Assembly (NCBI GenBank): GCA_033557835.1
Contig: JAWQRO010000356.1
Location: 1 to 41,527, forward strand
DNA length: 41,527 nucleotides
Reading direction: 5' to 3'
DNA from: Helochares maculicollis
Lineage: Eukaryota; Arthropoda; Insecta; Coleoptera; Hydrophilidae
Positions 10,530 through 24,700 of this stretch are shown here, piece by piece. The translations under genes and the position numbers were made by a program. Numbering within the stretch: position 1 is the stretch's first letter; each line of letters starts with the position of its first letter. The notes beneath the pieces were generated by a model. It was not told the origin of the DNA and made no database searches. It saw nothing but the letters and a program-made list of their open reading frames with translations.

Positions 10530-10700
10530 TTTTGCTGTAAATAATGTTCAAATGGATTTCGAGTCTTGAGTTATATTTGAGGTTATGTGGGCATGTCAAA
10601 ATGTAAGGTTATGTAACTATTTCTTCTTCTTATGCTTATCGCATGTTTGTAAAGTATAAGCAATCGTGCAAAACATCAAATAATGGAAAATGGTAGTATA
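10530..10700 (-). promoter_or_regulatory. Probable mEFG1 promoter and 5' UTR
   Basis: Immediately upstream of the transit-peptide exon. The nonamer ACATAACCT (minus strand) occurs twice, at 10588-10580 and 10614-10606, 26 bases apart. No TATA box was recognised. The role is inferred from position only. Confidence 0.3.
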
Positions 10701-12602
10701 CGAAGTTATAAAAACATGTAACTACGTAAATATGTGGTTAGAAACATTGAATTTTCCAAAAAGAAATATTTCTAATCCTACAGACTTTTAATGGCTATTA
10801 CAGCATTACGATAACGTTAAGGGCGGTAAAAATTTGTATATTAAGGGATGGTACGAAAGTCAATGAAACTCTTTTATATGTTTTATTTACGTAATTGAGC
10901 AGATCATAAACAAATCAAAAATATAACATTTCCTCTTAGACAGTTTCCTAGCTAAGGTAAAATGTACAATTTCATTTCAATAAAAACATGACGAAAATAT
11001 TGGTTTATAATACAAATTACTTCATGGTGACAAAATACTTTAGATTTTCTTTGCGTTAGGTTAGTTTAGAATGACATTTAACACCTAATTTTTGTGTTGT
11101 TTTTTCAGGTTTTCGTTTTTTATTCATTTTTATTTTATTTTAATTTGCTTTACACTAATTTAATTGGTTTTGCATTAGTTTTATTTGAATTTTACTTGGT
11201 TGTTGTAGGCAGAGCCAGCCAACAACTTTTAGCAAGGCTTATGTAATAATTAGAATTGTTTTTCAGTATTACCTTATCAATATTATACATTTATTTAATT
11301 CATATGTTTAAGGACTAGGGGTGCTGATTGCAGATGAGTTCTAAAAATGGATTATATAATTACATGTATTAATAGAATCAATGTTTAAAACCTACTAACA
11401 AGCTTTGTAGTGATTATAATTATTGAATTAAGTGTTATAATTAGAATGTAATTGTATAAATATCAAACGCAAGTGCAGGCATGTTATCAGTTGTTTTAAT
11501 TTAAAAGAAATATTGCTATTAATGAAATATGATTCTTTTGGAGGGTCATTTGTTTATAATAATTGCCTAACAAAAATACAGTAGGATTAAAACCTTGTAC
11601 TATAGATGCAATGTACCAGCATCAACCGTATTTATTGCTTCAAGAAGCAAGTATATCACATACCTACATGAAAATATATTACATTCTATGCCTAATAATT
11701 ATGCAGCCTAATAACATTTCTAATACCTAATGTTTTGGTATTTGCACACAGCCTTTCATTTACTTTCCGCGTCTACATATAAATTAATTGATCAGACTTG
11801 AGTTTCTTCAGATTTATTGCGAAGTTTTAAGCTGCCTTTCCATTGCAGTTTGATACGCAGGGGAGCCTTCTGTAAGCATTCAAAAAATTATTCCTTTGCT
11901 TAATCTCAGTTTAAAAAAGCATTGTATTTTCAATTTAGTAAGCATATTGCAATTTTAGCAGATTAAAAGTTGTAGTGCATGCTAGTAAAATTTCATTATT
12001 AAGAAGAATCGAATTAGATGTATTGTGAAAATAAAGTCATTCTTTGTGAGTAGTAGTTTTATATGTACATTTCAATACATAAAACGAATCTTCCTACTTG
12101 TGTGTAAATTGTGCTGTAGAATTTGTGCGGAGTGGTAAAACTAGCCTATAGTCTAATAGCAAGTGTTTACTAATTTAAATTTTTGAAAAAGTATCTAATT
12201 CTAATACAAGAAATGATAGATTGAAAGCCTAAAATTTAGGTGGCATGCAACTCATGCTGGAAGGTCTATTAGAATTTAGGTACCATTCTCCTAGGTTATT
12301 GGGAGCTGAAAATAAATTATTTTGTAATTTAGAGGTATCCTGCAATTTGATGAATTTTGTACTTTGGAGAATTTTATCATGTGATTTTCTAATTTGTAAT
12401 TTGGATATCTAATTTGTAATTTAGGCGTTATTTCATTAATTGTTCATTAATTAACGTCGCACGAAGAAATTAATATTAAACTGAATGTCAACGCAAATAA
12501 AACAGGAAAATAATATGAGGTTCTGGCGTGTGCATACTTACATAAAAAAAGGTCAGTGCAAATTTGGGGTTATGTTTCGTATAACACTAATGTTTGTTGT
12601 GT
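10701..12602. other. Intergenic region between mEFG1 and Ndae1
   Basis: AT-rich sequence with no coding frame recognised. It includes a T-rich tract of loosely repeated ttttattt/ttaattgg units (about 11090-11210) and three copies of a ttgtaattt motif (about 12330-12425). The Ndae1 3' UTR should lie in the right part. A good GTAAGTATGC donor on the minus strand near 12540 has no in-frame exon before it and remains unexplained. Confidence 0.45.
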
Positions 12603-12747
12603 TTATATGTGTATTGATGTGTCTATCACCTTTACTAAAATTCCTTCTTCCTCGTCTTCTTCAGCCATGACGGAGAGTCGCTTTTCTAGTTTCCCCCGAT
12701 CGTCCCGCTTTTCTTCCTTTTTTCCATGTTTCTTCTTTTTAAAACGA
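12603..12747 (-). CDS. Ndae1: Ndae1 last coding exon (C-terminal tail)
   Basis: Acceptor gattattttttag/T, which completes the serine codon left by the previous exon. It codes for a charged tail, RFKKKKHGKKEEKRDDRGKL then RLSVMAEEDEEEGILVKV. Read straight through, it ends VIDTSIHI at a TAA (12605-12603). Two possible donors, TTA/GTAAAG and AAAG/GTGATA (after 12630), mean that a further small exon cannot be excluded. The final eight residues are therefore less certain than the rest. Confidence 0.7.
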
Positions 12748-15700
12748 CTAAAAAATAATCATCACGAAATTTCACCTAAGATCTTAAAGCTTTCGTTAGA
12801 TAGGAAACTGTGAGAGGAAGAGAAAGAGATAGAATAGAAATTAAAGTCATAGAAAGCTTTAAAATCCTTTTTTACTAAACAAAGTCTAATATTTATTGTG
12901 TATTTTTGGATCGTACCTCGGCACTTTTGGACTTTTCTTTTTTTCTTTGCTGTTCTCTTCGTTCACTTGTTTCCATATGCCTGATTTATTGACTTCTTCT
13001 GTAATGTTTATTGACGATAAGGGGATGTTCATTACGCTTCCGTTAGCTAAGTTGATTTTTAGATCTCCTTCTCCAATTTCTATGGGTTTTCCTTCTTGTG
13101 GTTTCTGTGAATTAATGCTGTTTTAAGCCTATGGTTTTTTTGTCAAACCAGTTATAAGTACATAATGTACACTGTTCTGTTGAATGAAAATGATAAGCAA
13201 AGAAAATGTGAATGTAAATTTGAATGTGCTATTGATGAAAGTGAAAAGCACTTTCCTTGCCCGTCATTCTAAAACTAAAAGCAACGACATGACATTTAAA
13301 ACAACAACCAAACAAAATTGATGATGAGTACTTACGTGCGATTTATAAAAACAAAGTCACTTGGTGTAAAGTAAAATTGAGCGTGTCATACTAGCTACTT
13401 TTCTGGAAAACTTCTTAAAAAGCCAAACGAATTAAAGTACAAAACATCAAACGAAAAATAAAACACAAGGAAACAATTTATAATTTATTTAATACCTAAG
13501 AAAACAAATACTGTTCAAAATAATAATAAAGATGAGGATAATATAAAAACAAAATAAAAGTTGGTGGTACATAAAAGTGATAGTGACTATTATTAGACAA
13601 GCGCAGAAAGTGTAACGATCATGTCAATAAAATAAGATTGTTTTTATACAAAAACTGGTATACATAATGTTCCAACTGAAAAATATTTTTATTAATAGTT
13701 TTTATAAATTTGTTTTATCAGTCAGTCAATGGCACATGTATGTACATATAGTTCAACAGTAATGACAACAGTGAAAATACATAATTATTAATTGCACTAC
13801 ATAATAATATCATTTTATTTAACAATGAATAATAGCAAAAAATGCAATATAATAGAAACGGCTCATTTTTAACGAATACACATATTTACGTTGATGTGAG
13901 CTATTCGCATTGCCTGAGCGTTTACAAGAGCCTAAATAAAAAAGTTATAATATTAATAGATGCCCTAAGTAATATCTTCACTAAATAATAAAATTTTCTA
14001 CTAAACGCTTTAATGAAATGCGTATGTATTATATAAAATGCAGGTCTTAACAACTATACTGTTAAATATAAGTTGATCACAATAATGTTAGTTATACCAT
14101 CACATATAAACGTATTAGGGGTTCCTACTAATAAGTATCGTGATAAGTATTTTTTAAATTTTCCTCTCATCAGTGAGATTCGAGTATTCAAAAAAGAATT
14201 TAAATTTTGTTAGATAAAATGTAATAATTGTCTATTTCAGCAATCAATAAAATTGTGCTTTAATCTAAACTAAAATTGCTCTAATGTATATACAGAAAAT
14301 TGTTATTAAAATAAATAAAAATAATATTTCTTAAATTGTAACTACTTAAGTTTTATCAATTCCTACCAATTTTTATATCAAAAAGGCATTTCAGGAATTT
14401 GTTTTGGAATTTTTTACTGTCTAGTTTCGTTATTTGTGAGTTATTTGTTTTGTGATGTTATTTGGTTTCGTGATGTAGTTTTGAATTGGTGCTTTACTTT
14501 TGTAGCCTACTGGGATTCTTATGGATACTATTTTACGCAATATTCCACAGCTTATTCTTTGTGTAGCCTACTTTTCGATTTGAGCTTGCTTTTCTTTGAT
14601 AGCCTCTGCGTTATTTTTAACAGGCTTTGAACCTATGCAAAACTTAACTAATTTAGAAGTCCACCCCACCTCGGCATCCTGGATCAGATCATGTTCACTC
14701 CTCTTCGTAAACTCGGGCATGACGTCATCCAAAATTTTCAATTCCCTCCTCTCGAAAATCAAATCTAAGGATTTCCTTATGCCAATCATGACCACCAACA
14801 TCAACGGGAATAGAATCGAAGTACTGGTAAATGATTTGATGACCCATAAAGCCGCAAGGCAAGCCAGTTGTATAAGGGTGAATAGATGCACACGTTTAAT
14901 AGGTACCTGAAAATTTAGAAATTAGAATTTTGTTAAGTGCTGCGATGTTTAAAATCATGTGCAATGATGAGATTTAAAGCTAAAAATATTTGTTGTTAAC
15001 GTAATTAATAATGCTGATAATATAAAAATATCTTGAAATGAATCGAATTATTTACCTGTCTTAAGAACATGTAGTCTGGTTGGTACTTATTAGGCATGAA
15101 CATGATGAGGATTCTGTCGAAGAACTGCAGGCCTTTCAAGGAAGCAACGCCCATGTAGAGGAAGACTCCGAAAAGAACCGGCATTGGAATATGACCCAAC
15201 ATGGGAGTTAAAAACACTGACATACCAATAGTCAAAAATATTAGAATATGCGTTACTCTCTGTTCACGCACTCCCAAAAATTGGGGTTTCTCTCCAGGTG
15301 CAGCACATTCAGATTCAAGTTTTAAGGAATTGACATGGTTAATTGATAAGACAGTAGCTGCTACGAACCAAGGTATTCCCATTATGGAGCAAAGTTGAAT
15401 CAAAATAGCCAGTACGAACAGATCCAAATGGTAACCACACCCCTTCTTGAGTTTGTTTTCTTTCCTGTTTATTATAACGCTGGTGATTTGCTGGTCCATG
15501 AAAATCAGAATTGTACCCAGCAATGCCGGCAAGAATGCCAAAAATGCGCCATAAGCTGGTACTCCTGTGAATGGAGAAATAATCCAACCTCTTGTCGGAA
15601 GAGTTGGTTTGAATTCATGAGGTACTTCTAGCTTAGGCGTTGGAATTCCTACTTTATAATCGATCAGTGTCATAGTCATTATGGCAATGATCACTGCAAA

Positions 15701-18700
15701 ATCGCTGAAGAACTGGCGGACTTTTGTGGGGAAGAAAAGAGCGTTTTTGAATTCTTTCAATTGGGTGGAGACTATGAATGTACCAGCGAAGAGCATTATG
15801 GACATTAAGAATACATTAGGTGCAGCCTCAGGGAGAATGATGTTGCAATCCGGTCCAGACATTGTTGCGTTGAAGTCCTAGAAAAGTATCCAGAATTAAA
15901 AGGTCGTTGTTTTTGTCTACTTTTACATTATTAAATCCAGAAAACTTTAAAGCGCTTTTAATTAAATTAACAAACGCTATCAAGTATGTGTGGAAGGAAG
16001 AGAGTAGTATAAAATTACACAATTAAGTAAACCAAGGCACGCTAGAGCTATGTAATTAAAATGAATAAAAACTATTAAAGTTGGAGAACTAAAAAGAATG
16101 AAAGCTTACCAAGCACGTTTCTTTGTCCAGGACGGTCCAATTTTGAATATCAGGATACTCTGCTTGCAAGGTCTCATTCGCAGTACAGTAGCAATTTAAT
16201 ATTCGATCACTTTTCGTAACCGGGAAATTCTTTCCTATGAGTATGACATTTTCCACAGCCTGAAATACGAAAGAGAGAAGTCAGGAAATGCATTTTCTTA
16301 GCGTAAAATGATTTCAGCCCCCGCTTCTGCCCGCCTTTTTAACGTAATTCATTATGGATATTCAGACAGTAAAAAATGAGTTTCGAAAGCCTTTCCGATT
16401 TTTCTCGGCGAATTCACTTATCGACTACTTTTTCGTAGCATGAAAAATTCAGAGCGATGCGACAGTCGATTTAGAATTGCGTTGCCCTTTATTCCTTTTG
16501 GGAGTTTCCTTTTCCGACGTCCCCGACATGAACGTTTCAGTTTTGTTTCCACATTATGCAACAAGCTGCTATTAATAGAAGCTTTTATGAATACTTTAAG
16601 CTTCTTTTTCTGATATATTTCATAAAAGACTTTCTCTCAAGTCTTTAAGAGAATCTTTTCAATTTGGGCGTGTGTAATCAAATTTTTATTTAGTTTTAAG
16701 CATGTCTAGAAATTTCTTTAGAAGTAATTTTAAAATTCAATTTGTCTACCGCACTTTGTGTGTGTATAAAATATTTATTGTTTTTGGACGAATACTGCCT
16801 TATTACTTTCAGGCTTTGTGATGTACATTTTTATGTATATAATCCACTTCACTACTTTAGCAAAGTCGTCACTTGAGCGCACCGCTTTATTATAACAATA
16901 CACTGAGATGAGTTTTCTATCTAAAGTCTTTACGAAATGTATACATTTTTTACACCAAACAGCTCGATTGTAAATCAAATATTACCTTTACTATAGAGCT
17001 CAAACCGATATATGCAGTTCTTTTTGATAGGCCTTGTGAAAAATGTATTCAGGGTCGTAAAATCTCTCAGTCGAATTTTTTATGATAACTTCTTTCATTC
17101 CACGTTCGAGAATGTAAAAATAGCAAATGCAGGAAGCGTCCTGCGGGTCGTTCTACTAAGTCTTGAAATTTATGAGGTATCGTATCTCTTCTTTATGGTA
17201 ACAAATCACTCCGAGAAATTATTTTGAGTGCATTAAATTCACCCAGTAACAATCGCTAAAGTTTAATTCTAAAGGTACATACGACAGAATCACTTAGCTA
17301 CTTAGCATATTACGGGATATAATGAATTTGCTAACAAATAATTGCCATTTATTCAAATCCACTTTACAAAAAATGCCCATTAAGTTAGATTTCTGATTAT
17401 AAACAAAACAAGGCTATTAGCCTGCAGCACGTGTTGTCTCTTATGTATTTCTTTCGCAAATCGAACATTTCTGAAACTCAATTTAATATCTGGCTACAGT
17501 CACAAAGAACAATATTACTTTATAACTTTAATTTACTTCCAAAATGTTCGTGTATGATGTTCAACGGTGAATATTTTATGTGTATACAAATGTACGAGCT
17601 TACTGTATGTACATAAATATTTAATTTGAATTTATAATCTAATTTCGTTTAAAAATTTTAGTACCGCAGTTTTATCTCATAAAATATCCACAGCAAAAAG
17701 CGAGTCAAGATGTATTGCCTCCAGAAAACATTAAAGTTTTAAAGGAACGCTCAGCACGTGGCTTCATTTCTAAATCCATAAAATCCCAAGTTGTTTCCTC
17801 GAAGACAAGAAAACAAATGAGGTTTCTAGACGAGTGCTTCCAGGATTAAGGCAAACGACCCGTATATCTGTTTGGGTATAACAATGAGGTTCAAATATTA
17901 TCAATGCAAAATTTTTGTTGAAAGAGGATTTATGTTGACGTGTTATTTGAAAAACCACTTAGAACTACTTAGAATAAGGTCGGAAATAAATGGAGTGGTA
18001 TTGAAACGTACTGGGCAATAAAAAATATTAAGTGAGTGTGAGGTAGAGTTTAAAGGATATATAAACCGCTTACCTTGTAAATGAAAATAAATGCTATGAG
18101 GCAAGCGAAATTCTCTTCAGTGAACCTGGTGATATAACAAACTAACGCACTGGCATCTACGGCCACCAGCACGACTAATATTATGGTTATCCAAGTGCCT
18201 ATCCAGAATCGGAAAGTCAAATACTCCCAGCCCATCTTTATACAAAAATCATAGACGATAGTTTCGAAAACTAGAACAGGTCCAGTCGACCCTAAGATGG
18301 TTAGAGGTTGTCCAGAGAAAAACCCATAGCCCATCCCACAAACGAAACCGGATACAAGAGATTCCATAGCGGCCATATTTTTTCCAGTGGCTTCAGCTAG
18401 TAAGCCTCCGAAAGTAATGATCGGGGATAAGCAGGCAAAATATAAGAAAATCCAAGAAGCTATGCATTGCGTCGCCAGTGCATCTTTGAAGTCGCACCAG
18501 TACCAAGGGGCTTTCCTTTTAACGTCGTTTATGAGACCACCGAATAGTTTTCCAGTCCTGGACAAACCAGATTCCTCTCGAGCCTTCTGTTCTTCTTCCT
18601 CTTCATCAACTTCGACTTCAGGCTTTTCCGGTGGGCGTTTTCGTGGATCCTGTTTCGAAACAAAAATCGATTAATAACACATCTGTGAAGACATTTGCGA

Positions 18701-21700
18701 TTTATATAACATTTTTAATTATGACACCTGCAGTGATTCACCCCCATTCCATTAACGTCAGTTTTATTTGAGAGCTCTGAAGGATTTTAAGAATATAAAT
18801 TGAAAATATTTTGTTTACCTAAACAATGAAGATAGGCTACAAAGTATAAATATAAATATCAAATGAACAATTCGATAAGAACAAGATGACGAATGCATTA
18901 ATCAAAGATCGCAAATCATAAATGGAGCACAATTTAAGTGCATTCCATTTTTTAACATTGCTACTTTGTCCATGTAGTTTGTATAAAAAGTTCCAAACAT
19001 ATTGTCGATCTAAAAAGTTAAGTTCGGCTACTTTTTAAGCTAACTAAAAACTTCTTTTTATAATTTCTAATTAGATATAGATGCCTTAGCAAGTAATGAG
19101 AGCAAAATCTGTTTTAATTATGTTTTAAATATTATGTAAAGACTTCATCTGGACTGTACATTTATGCATGGTTCGTGAAAAGTGGGTATTTGACTTATTG
19201 TTATTCCAAAACAAGCTTCCTGTAATACTTCAGTTGGAATAACTTCTCGTTGATAAAATGTAAAAACATCGTCTACAAAGACACCTTCTGAAGCTATCGC
19301 CAATTCACCTTTAGGCAATTAACGATGAATGACTTTTTAATTAATAAAACGGCGTATTAAAATCTATCGACTAATCTATACTCAACGCAGAAAACAGTGT
19401 AATCTAGGATAAATAAAAGTAATTAAAAGTTTACCGTTCTTGAAGCAACTCTTTTTCGTAAGCTCGTGAGCTTGAAAACAAAACCTGAGCAGTGGAAAAA
19501 TAAAAACAAACATATTTTTCCATGCTAGCTAATCAACTTTTCTTTTGTAGTTTCATTTTGTAATTTAGCTGATTATCTGGCAAATGTAACGAATATGTTC
19601 GTACTACAGAGTTTTTTTATTACCAGCTCACACAGCTCATATGTATAAAACTTAAATTTTGTTATGTTATTTGAGAAATATACGTTTATATGAATAAAAA
19701 GGTGAATGAAAGTGCAAAGTATAGAGGACATATCTCTAAATAAAATAACTGTATTAGTAAGAAGTTGATTAGACAAACAAATTAATTTTTCAGGACGGTT
19801 TTACAGTTTTGCTAAAATAAAAAATGATTTTTGTCATATCAGTGAATCAAAAACACTTATTATCCAATGGTTTCACTAATGGATGAAAGGCCATAGCGAA
19901 GAAAATTACTGTTATAATTCTGGCAGCAGAATTTCATGATAGAGTCAATCTAATTATCAAGATTTATGCTTGAATGATCTGTTACGGAGCTCCGAAGAGT
20001 TTAAGCTCTTTTAAAAGTTTTCGAATTTGTATTCATCGTTTATCGCGCCGGCTTTCCACATTTTCAGAAGAAAATGTAAAATTTAATAAGATGTAGGTAT
20101 GAAACTGCTAATGAAATAAATATGTAAAAGAAATCAAAAGAATGGCTATTTTTTACGAAGCTGTTAATTCTACACTTCACATAATACCTGCCAATTGGAG
20201 GTGAATTTGCATGGATGTAAACATAAACGTGTTAGTTCAAAAGTTAAAATATTCTAATGATAAAGTAATTAAGTGTAACTGAGACGAGTTGTAGATATAA
20301 TTTTTACTTTCCCGTATACTTTACGAAATATAATAGGTGCAACAAATTGCGATCGTGAAAAATTCGATCTCGAGACAAATTTTTCTCGCATAAGTCTATT
20401 TTAACAATTTTTTGTCCGCCGTTGATGTATGTGGGCTTCCATGAGTAAATGTAAACACTTCAGTGCCTCGTCTGAAGTGTTGAAAACAGCACATAATCCA
20501 GGCCGTGGAATTTGAAAAACTAAAATTTGTACAAATACGCTAAAAATTGTAAAATAATTACACAACTATCGTTAAAGTGTATTTTGTATTATTAATTTAT
20601 TTAATATAGGCTTTAAAAATTTTAAAATTCGTATAAGTGATTGAATTATTGCTTGATTTTGACACGTCCATGTATACGGATGAATATGAAGAAAGACAAT
20701 TTAAAATAAAAAAGAAACAGATTTTTCCGTGTACATAGGCTTCAGAGTCATTAATTAAATTTATTTAAATTAATTAAATAGAAGCATCTATGTTTAACAG
20801 TTGTCTTATGCTCGTTAAAATAAAATCGTATGAGCCCTATTCGCATGTTCAATTCAAGGATTTTGTTATAGCAAATATATATTTTAATAGAGAATTGCCT
20901 AGCTCTAGTATTGCATTATATCATACAGAATTGCATAAAAGTGTTTAAATACATTTTTGTCGAGTATCTAAAAATGTTTTATATATTTCTCAAATTAAGA
21001 GTTTCGTTTTATTTCAAGTTTTTTGCGACACTTCAAATACTTTTTCTTCACAACGAGATTGTTTCTTTACACTCAAATTATTGTTTACGATATACTTTTT
21101 TATACACACTTTGACATCTAATTATTATTCATGTTATGCTTCTGTATATAAACGTTTGGGTGGGCGCTGTTAAATGTCGAACGAAGCTGAATGTTGGAAG
21201 TTTAGGATGACGCTTTTAATTGAGAGGGTAACTCCATACTTCTGTGCCGACCGTGCCGTCGGCACAGCTAGTACACTTCATTTTTAATTAATGTAAAGCA
21301 TTTATGTTTTAATATTTTCAACAAGTATATAAAATTATACTAAAACAAATATTAGTCTGTTTAGTTACATATTGTCCCTTATGTTTACAAAATTACAGAT
21401 TTGTTACACTAATCTAAATTTACAACTTTTAAAGAACATTTCCAATTTTTCTTAATATTCTTGTTTGTTTCACAGATCCTGACATTTATTCGTAAAGCAT
21501 ATTGTTTCTGACGTAAAGAGCGCTTTTGATAGCGATATGCTTCTGGATATAAAAAGCGTAAGTCGACGCTCTTAATTAAAAGCTCGATTCGACTGTGCCA
21601 AAGGCGTATTAGATTAATGCGAGAATGTTGACTGAAGACACGCCAGATTTTTATAAATGTGAACAAATTAGTAGAATATTTGAATTCATGTCTCAGAAGA

Positions 21701-24700
21701 GGTTTCTAAGACACTAATGGTATGTTGAAATTAAAGGAGGAGGCAAATTTGTGAGGAGATGATTTTCTTGATCGCATTATCGGTAAGTTATTTGTCGATG
21801 TATTTCTTGAATTATTTCTATAATCATAAATCGATTCCGTTGCATATAATTTAGTAACATGAAATGTAAGTTTTATTAAAATTCCAACAAGTAAAATAGG
21901 AATATACTGCTTTTATTTAAACACAACTGCATTGAGTATTAGTTGTTTTCTTTTTAAATATACATTAAACTTAGCTGGACGCTCTTAAAAGTTTAATGAA
22001 ACCGAATGTTAGAAGCCACTTTAACTTGAGAGCAAATCTTTAATCTGCTGTACCGATAAATATCAAAGACGTTTTGTTTGTTAATAATCTAAGAATTAGT
22101 TATTTAATATTTTTTAATATACTGAAATTTTAACTAGAATATGTATAATATGCTTAAGTTACATTTCGTTTTTGGCTACAAAATCGTGTCACAAAGACCT
22201 AAATTAAAAGAATCTTAGCAGTATTCTAAATGTTTCTTAATTTTCTTATTTATTTCTCAGATTATAATTTTTGATTGTAAAGCATATTATTTCTGTTCGG
22301 AACGATCTAAAGTAGACGCTCTTAATGCCGAAATTATTTTGGATATATATAAAACTTAAGTCGACGTTCTTAATTGAAAACAAAGCTCGATGTGACTGTG
22401 CCATAGGCAGTTTATTAGTGCTGGAATCTTGACTGAAGACATTTTTTATAGGTGTAAATAAATTGCTAGAATATTTGAATTCATATCTTAATAGAGAAAT
22501 ACTATGTTATATCAAATTACTTGCTGTGACAGATACCAGGCTGTTCAATAAGTTTTGCGGTTCGATCAGAAAAACACAATTTTATAGTTGAAATACACTT
22601 TAATATTTAATATAGTCTCCCTGAACATTAATACTCAACCGTTCCAACGAGATTCCAATTTATGAATTCCATAGCTGAAGTGAGAATCTCGAAGCTCTCC
22701 AAAATACGCTTCCACGTCTGCCATGACCTCATCATTTGATGAAAAACTTTCCACGCATGATTGTTTTTAATCTGAAAACAGATGGAAGTCGCTAGCTGAT
22801 ATGGTGGAAGCTCTAACAATTTGAACTTTTACTCCATGGATTTTAGTCATTGTCAAAATTTTCTTGTGATGCAATGTATTGTCCTGACGAATGATTTTTT
22901 TTCTTATCCAATCCGGGTCGTTTTTCACGAATTTTTACTTCAGCTGGTCTAAAAGGTTACAATAATATTCAGGATTTATTGTTTTACCAGTTTGCAAATA
23001 ATTCACAATCAAAATTTCTTTCGCATCCCAAAAAGCCGATGCTAATGCTTCCTTGGCCTATTTATGGATTCGTTTCAGAGTCGAAGAACCATGTCCACAC
23101 CACTCTTTAGTCTCTTGTTTTGACTCAGAGTCACCGTCATAGATCCAAGTCTTATCCATAGTGTTTAATCGACGCACAAAATCGACTTTATCCTTTCAAA
23201 AAATTTCTAAATGTGCTGAAAAAGTCGCATTCAAATATGTTTCTTCCATTGTTAGCGAATGTGGCACCCATCGTGCACACAGCTTTCTAAAGCCTTGGGC
23301 CTTCAGTCAAAATATTGCTTAGACTGCCCAATGAGATGACTAGAGCTTCTACTAAATCTTTTTCAGTCACTCAACGACTTTGAAATACGATAGCTTGTAT
23401 TTTTTCTACGATTTCTGGTGTTGTTGTTTTTGGACGTCCTTGACGTGGATCATCTTCAATGCTTGTACGAACACGTTTAAATTCAGCCACCCATCTTTCT
23501 ACTGTAATAATTGAAGGCGAAGAGTCCTTACCCTCTTTTAATATTCATTTATTTGTTTTTAAACCTTCTAAACATAAATATTCAATCACTGCACGAAAGT
23601 TGTTTTTCCTTTGTTAAAAAATACTGTGACTCGCCCACACTAAATGGGTTGTAAACAAAGACTGAGCGGACAGTTTGAATTGAAAATTCACATACAGTCA
23701 TATGAAGAGTGCACTAACTTAAAAAAGAATTAAACTGGTAACACCTTCTTCTCTTATCGAACCGTAAAACTTATTGAACAGCCTAGTAGATCAATTATAC
23801 ATATAACAAGATGGTGGAAGAATACCTGCATCATGTTATTAAATAAGGCTGTAAGAGCATTTGTAAGGGGACAATTCCTCGCTTTCTCGATCATAATGTC
23901 CGGAAAATTATGTGTCGATTTATTCTATGAATGGGTTTTTATATTCATAAATCCCACCCACTGTACACATAAAAAGTGTACAATAAAGAAATATATTTTT
24001 TGTTAGAATTCAAGTACAAAAAATGGAAATTACCGTATCCATTTGAACGTAATCGCATTGATACCTAAGTATTACTTGTATTGTTTCTAAATATACAAGC
24101 TTAAGTGGACGCTCTTATATGGTCAATGAAGCAGGTTGTTAGAAGCTAAAGTTGATTTTCAATTCGTAATAAAACTTGATTTGCATATCAAAATTTTAAT
24201 GAAAACATTTTACAATCTACGTAGATTATATATCGCTTCTGGTTACAAAACTATAGATCATGTCACAGCGACCTAAATTATCAACTTTTAAACAGAATTT
24301 CAAATTTTTATCAATATTCCAATTTGTTTCACAAATTTTTGATGACTAATTGGAAGCAGCTATTCCACTTCTTCGTTCGTTTAGTCAAAACCGCTATTTT
24401 AAAGACTTCGGTTGGTTCCTTCTGATGATTGGAGTATATGACCACGTAATCCGTTCTTGGATAAAAAAAAATAATTAAATCATTGGAATTGTATAACGGA
24501 TGGTCTAAAAATACAATGGTTTTGGCGTTTTAAAAAATGTAATTGTTTGGTGAACTGTGTGTGAACTCGCATTGTCTTGGTGGAGAATGATTCGTGTTCG
24601 GTTGATCTTCGGTAAGTATCCCAATTTTGTGATAACTGTAGATCTTGCACTTTTTATACATGGCAAAAACGTAAAAAGGCGAAAAATATGTTTTATTAAA

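Noticed and set aside
12485..13126. Plus-strand frames of 61-85 codons
   Set aside because: They are antisense shadows of the two C-terminal Ndae1 exons on the minus strand.
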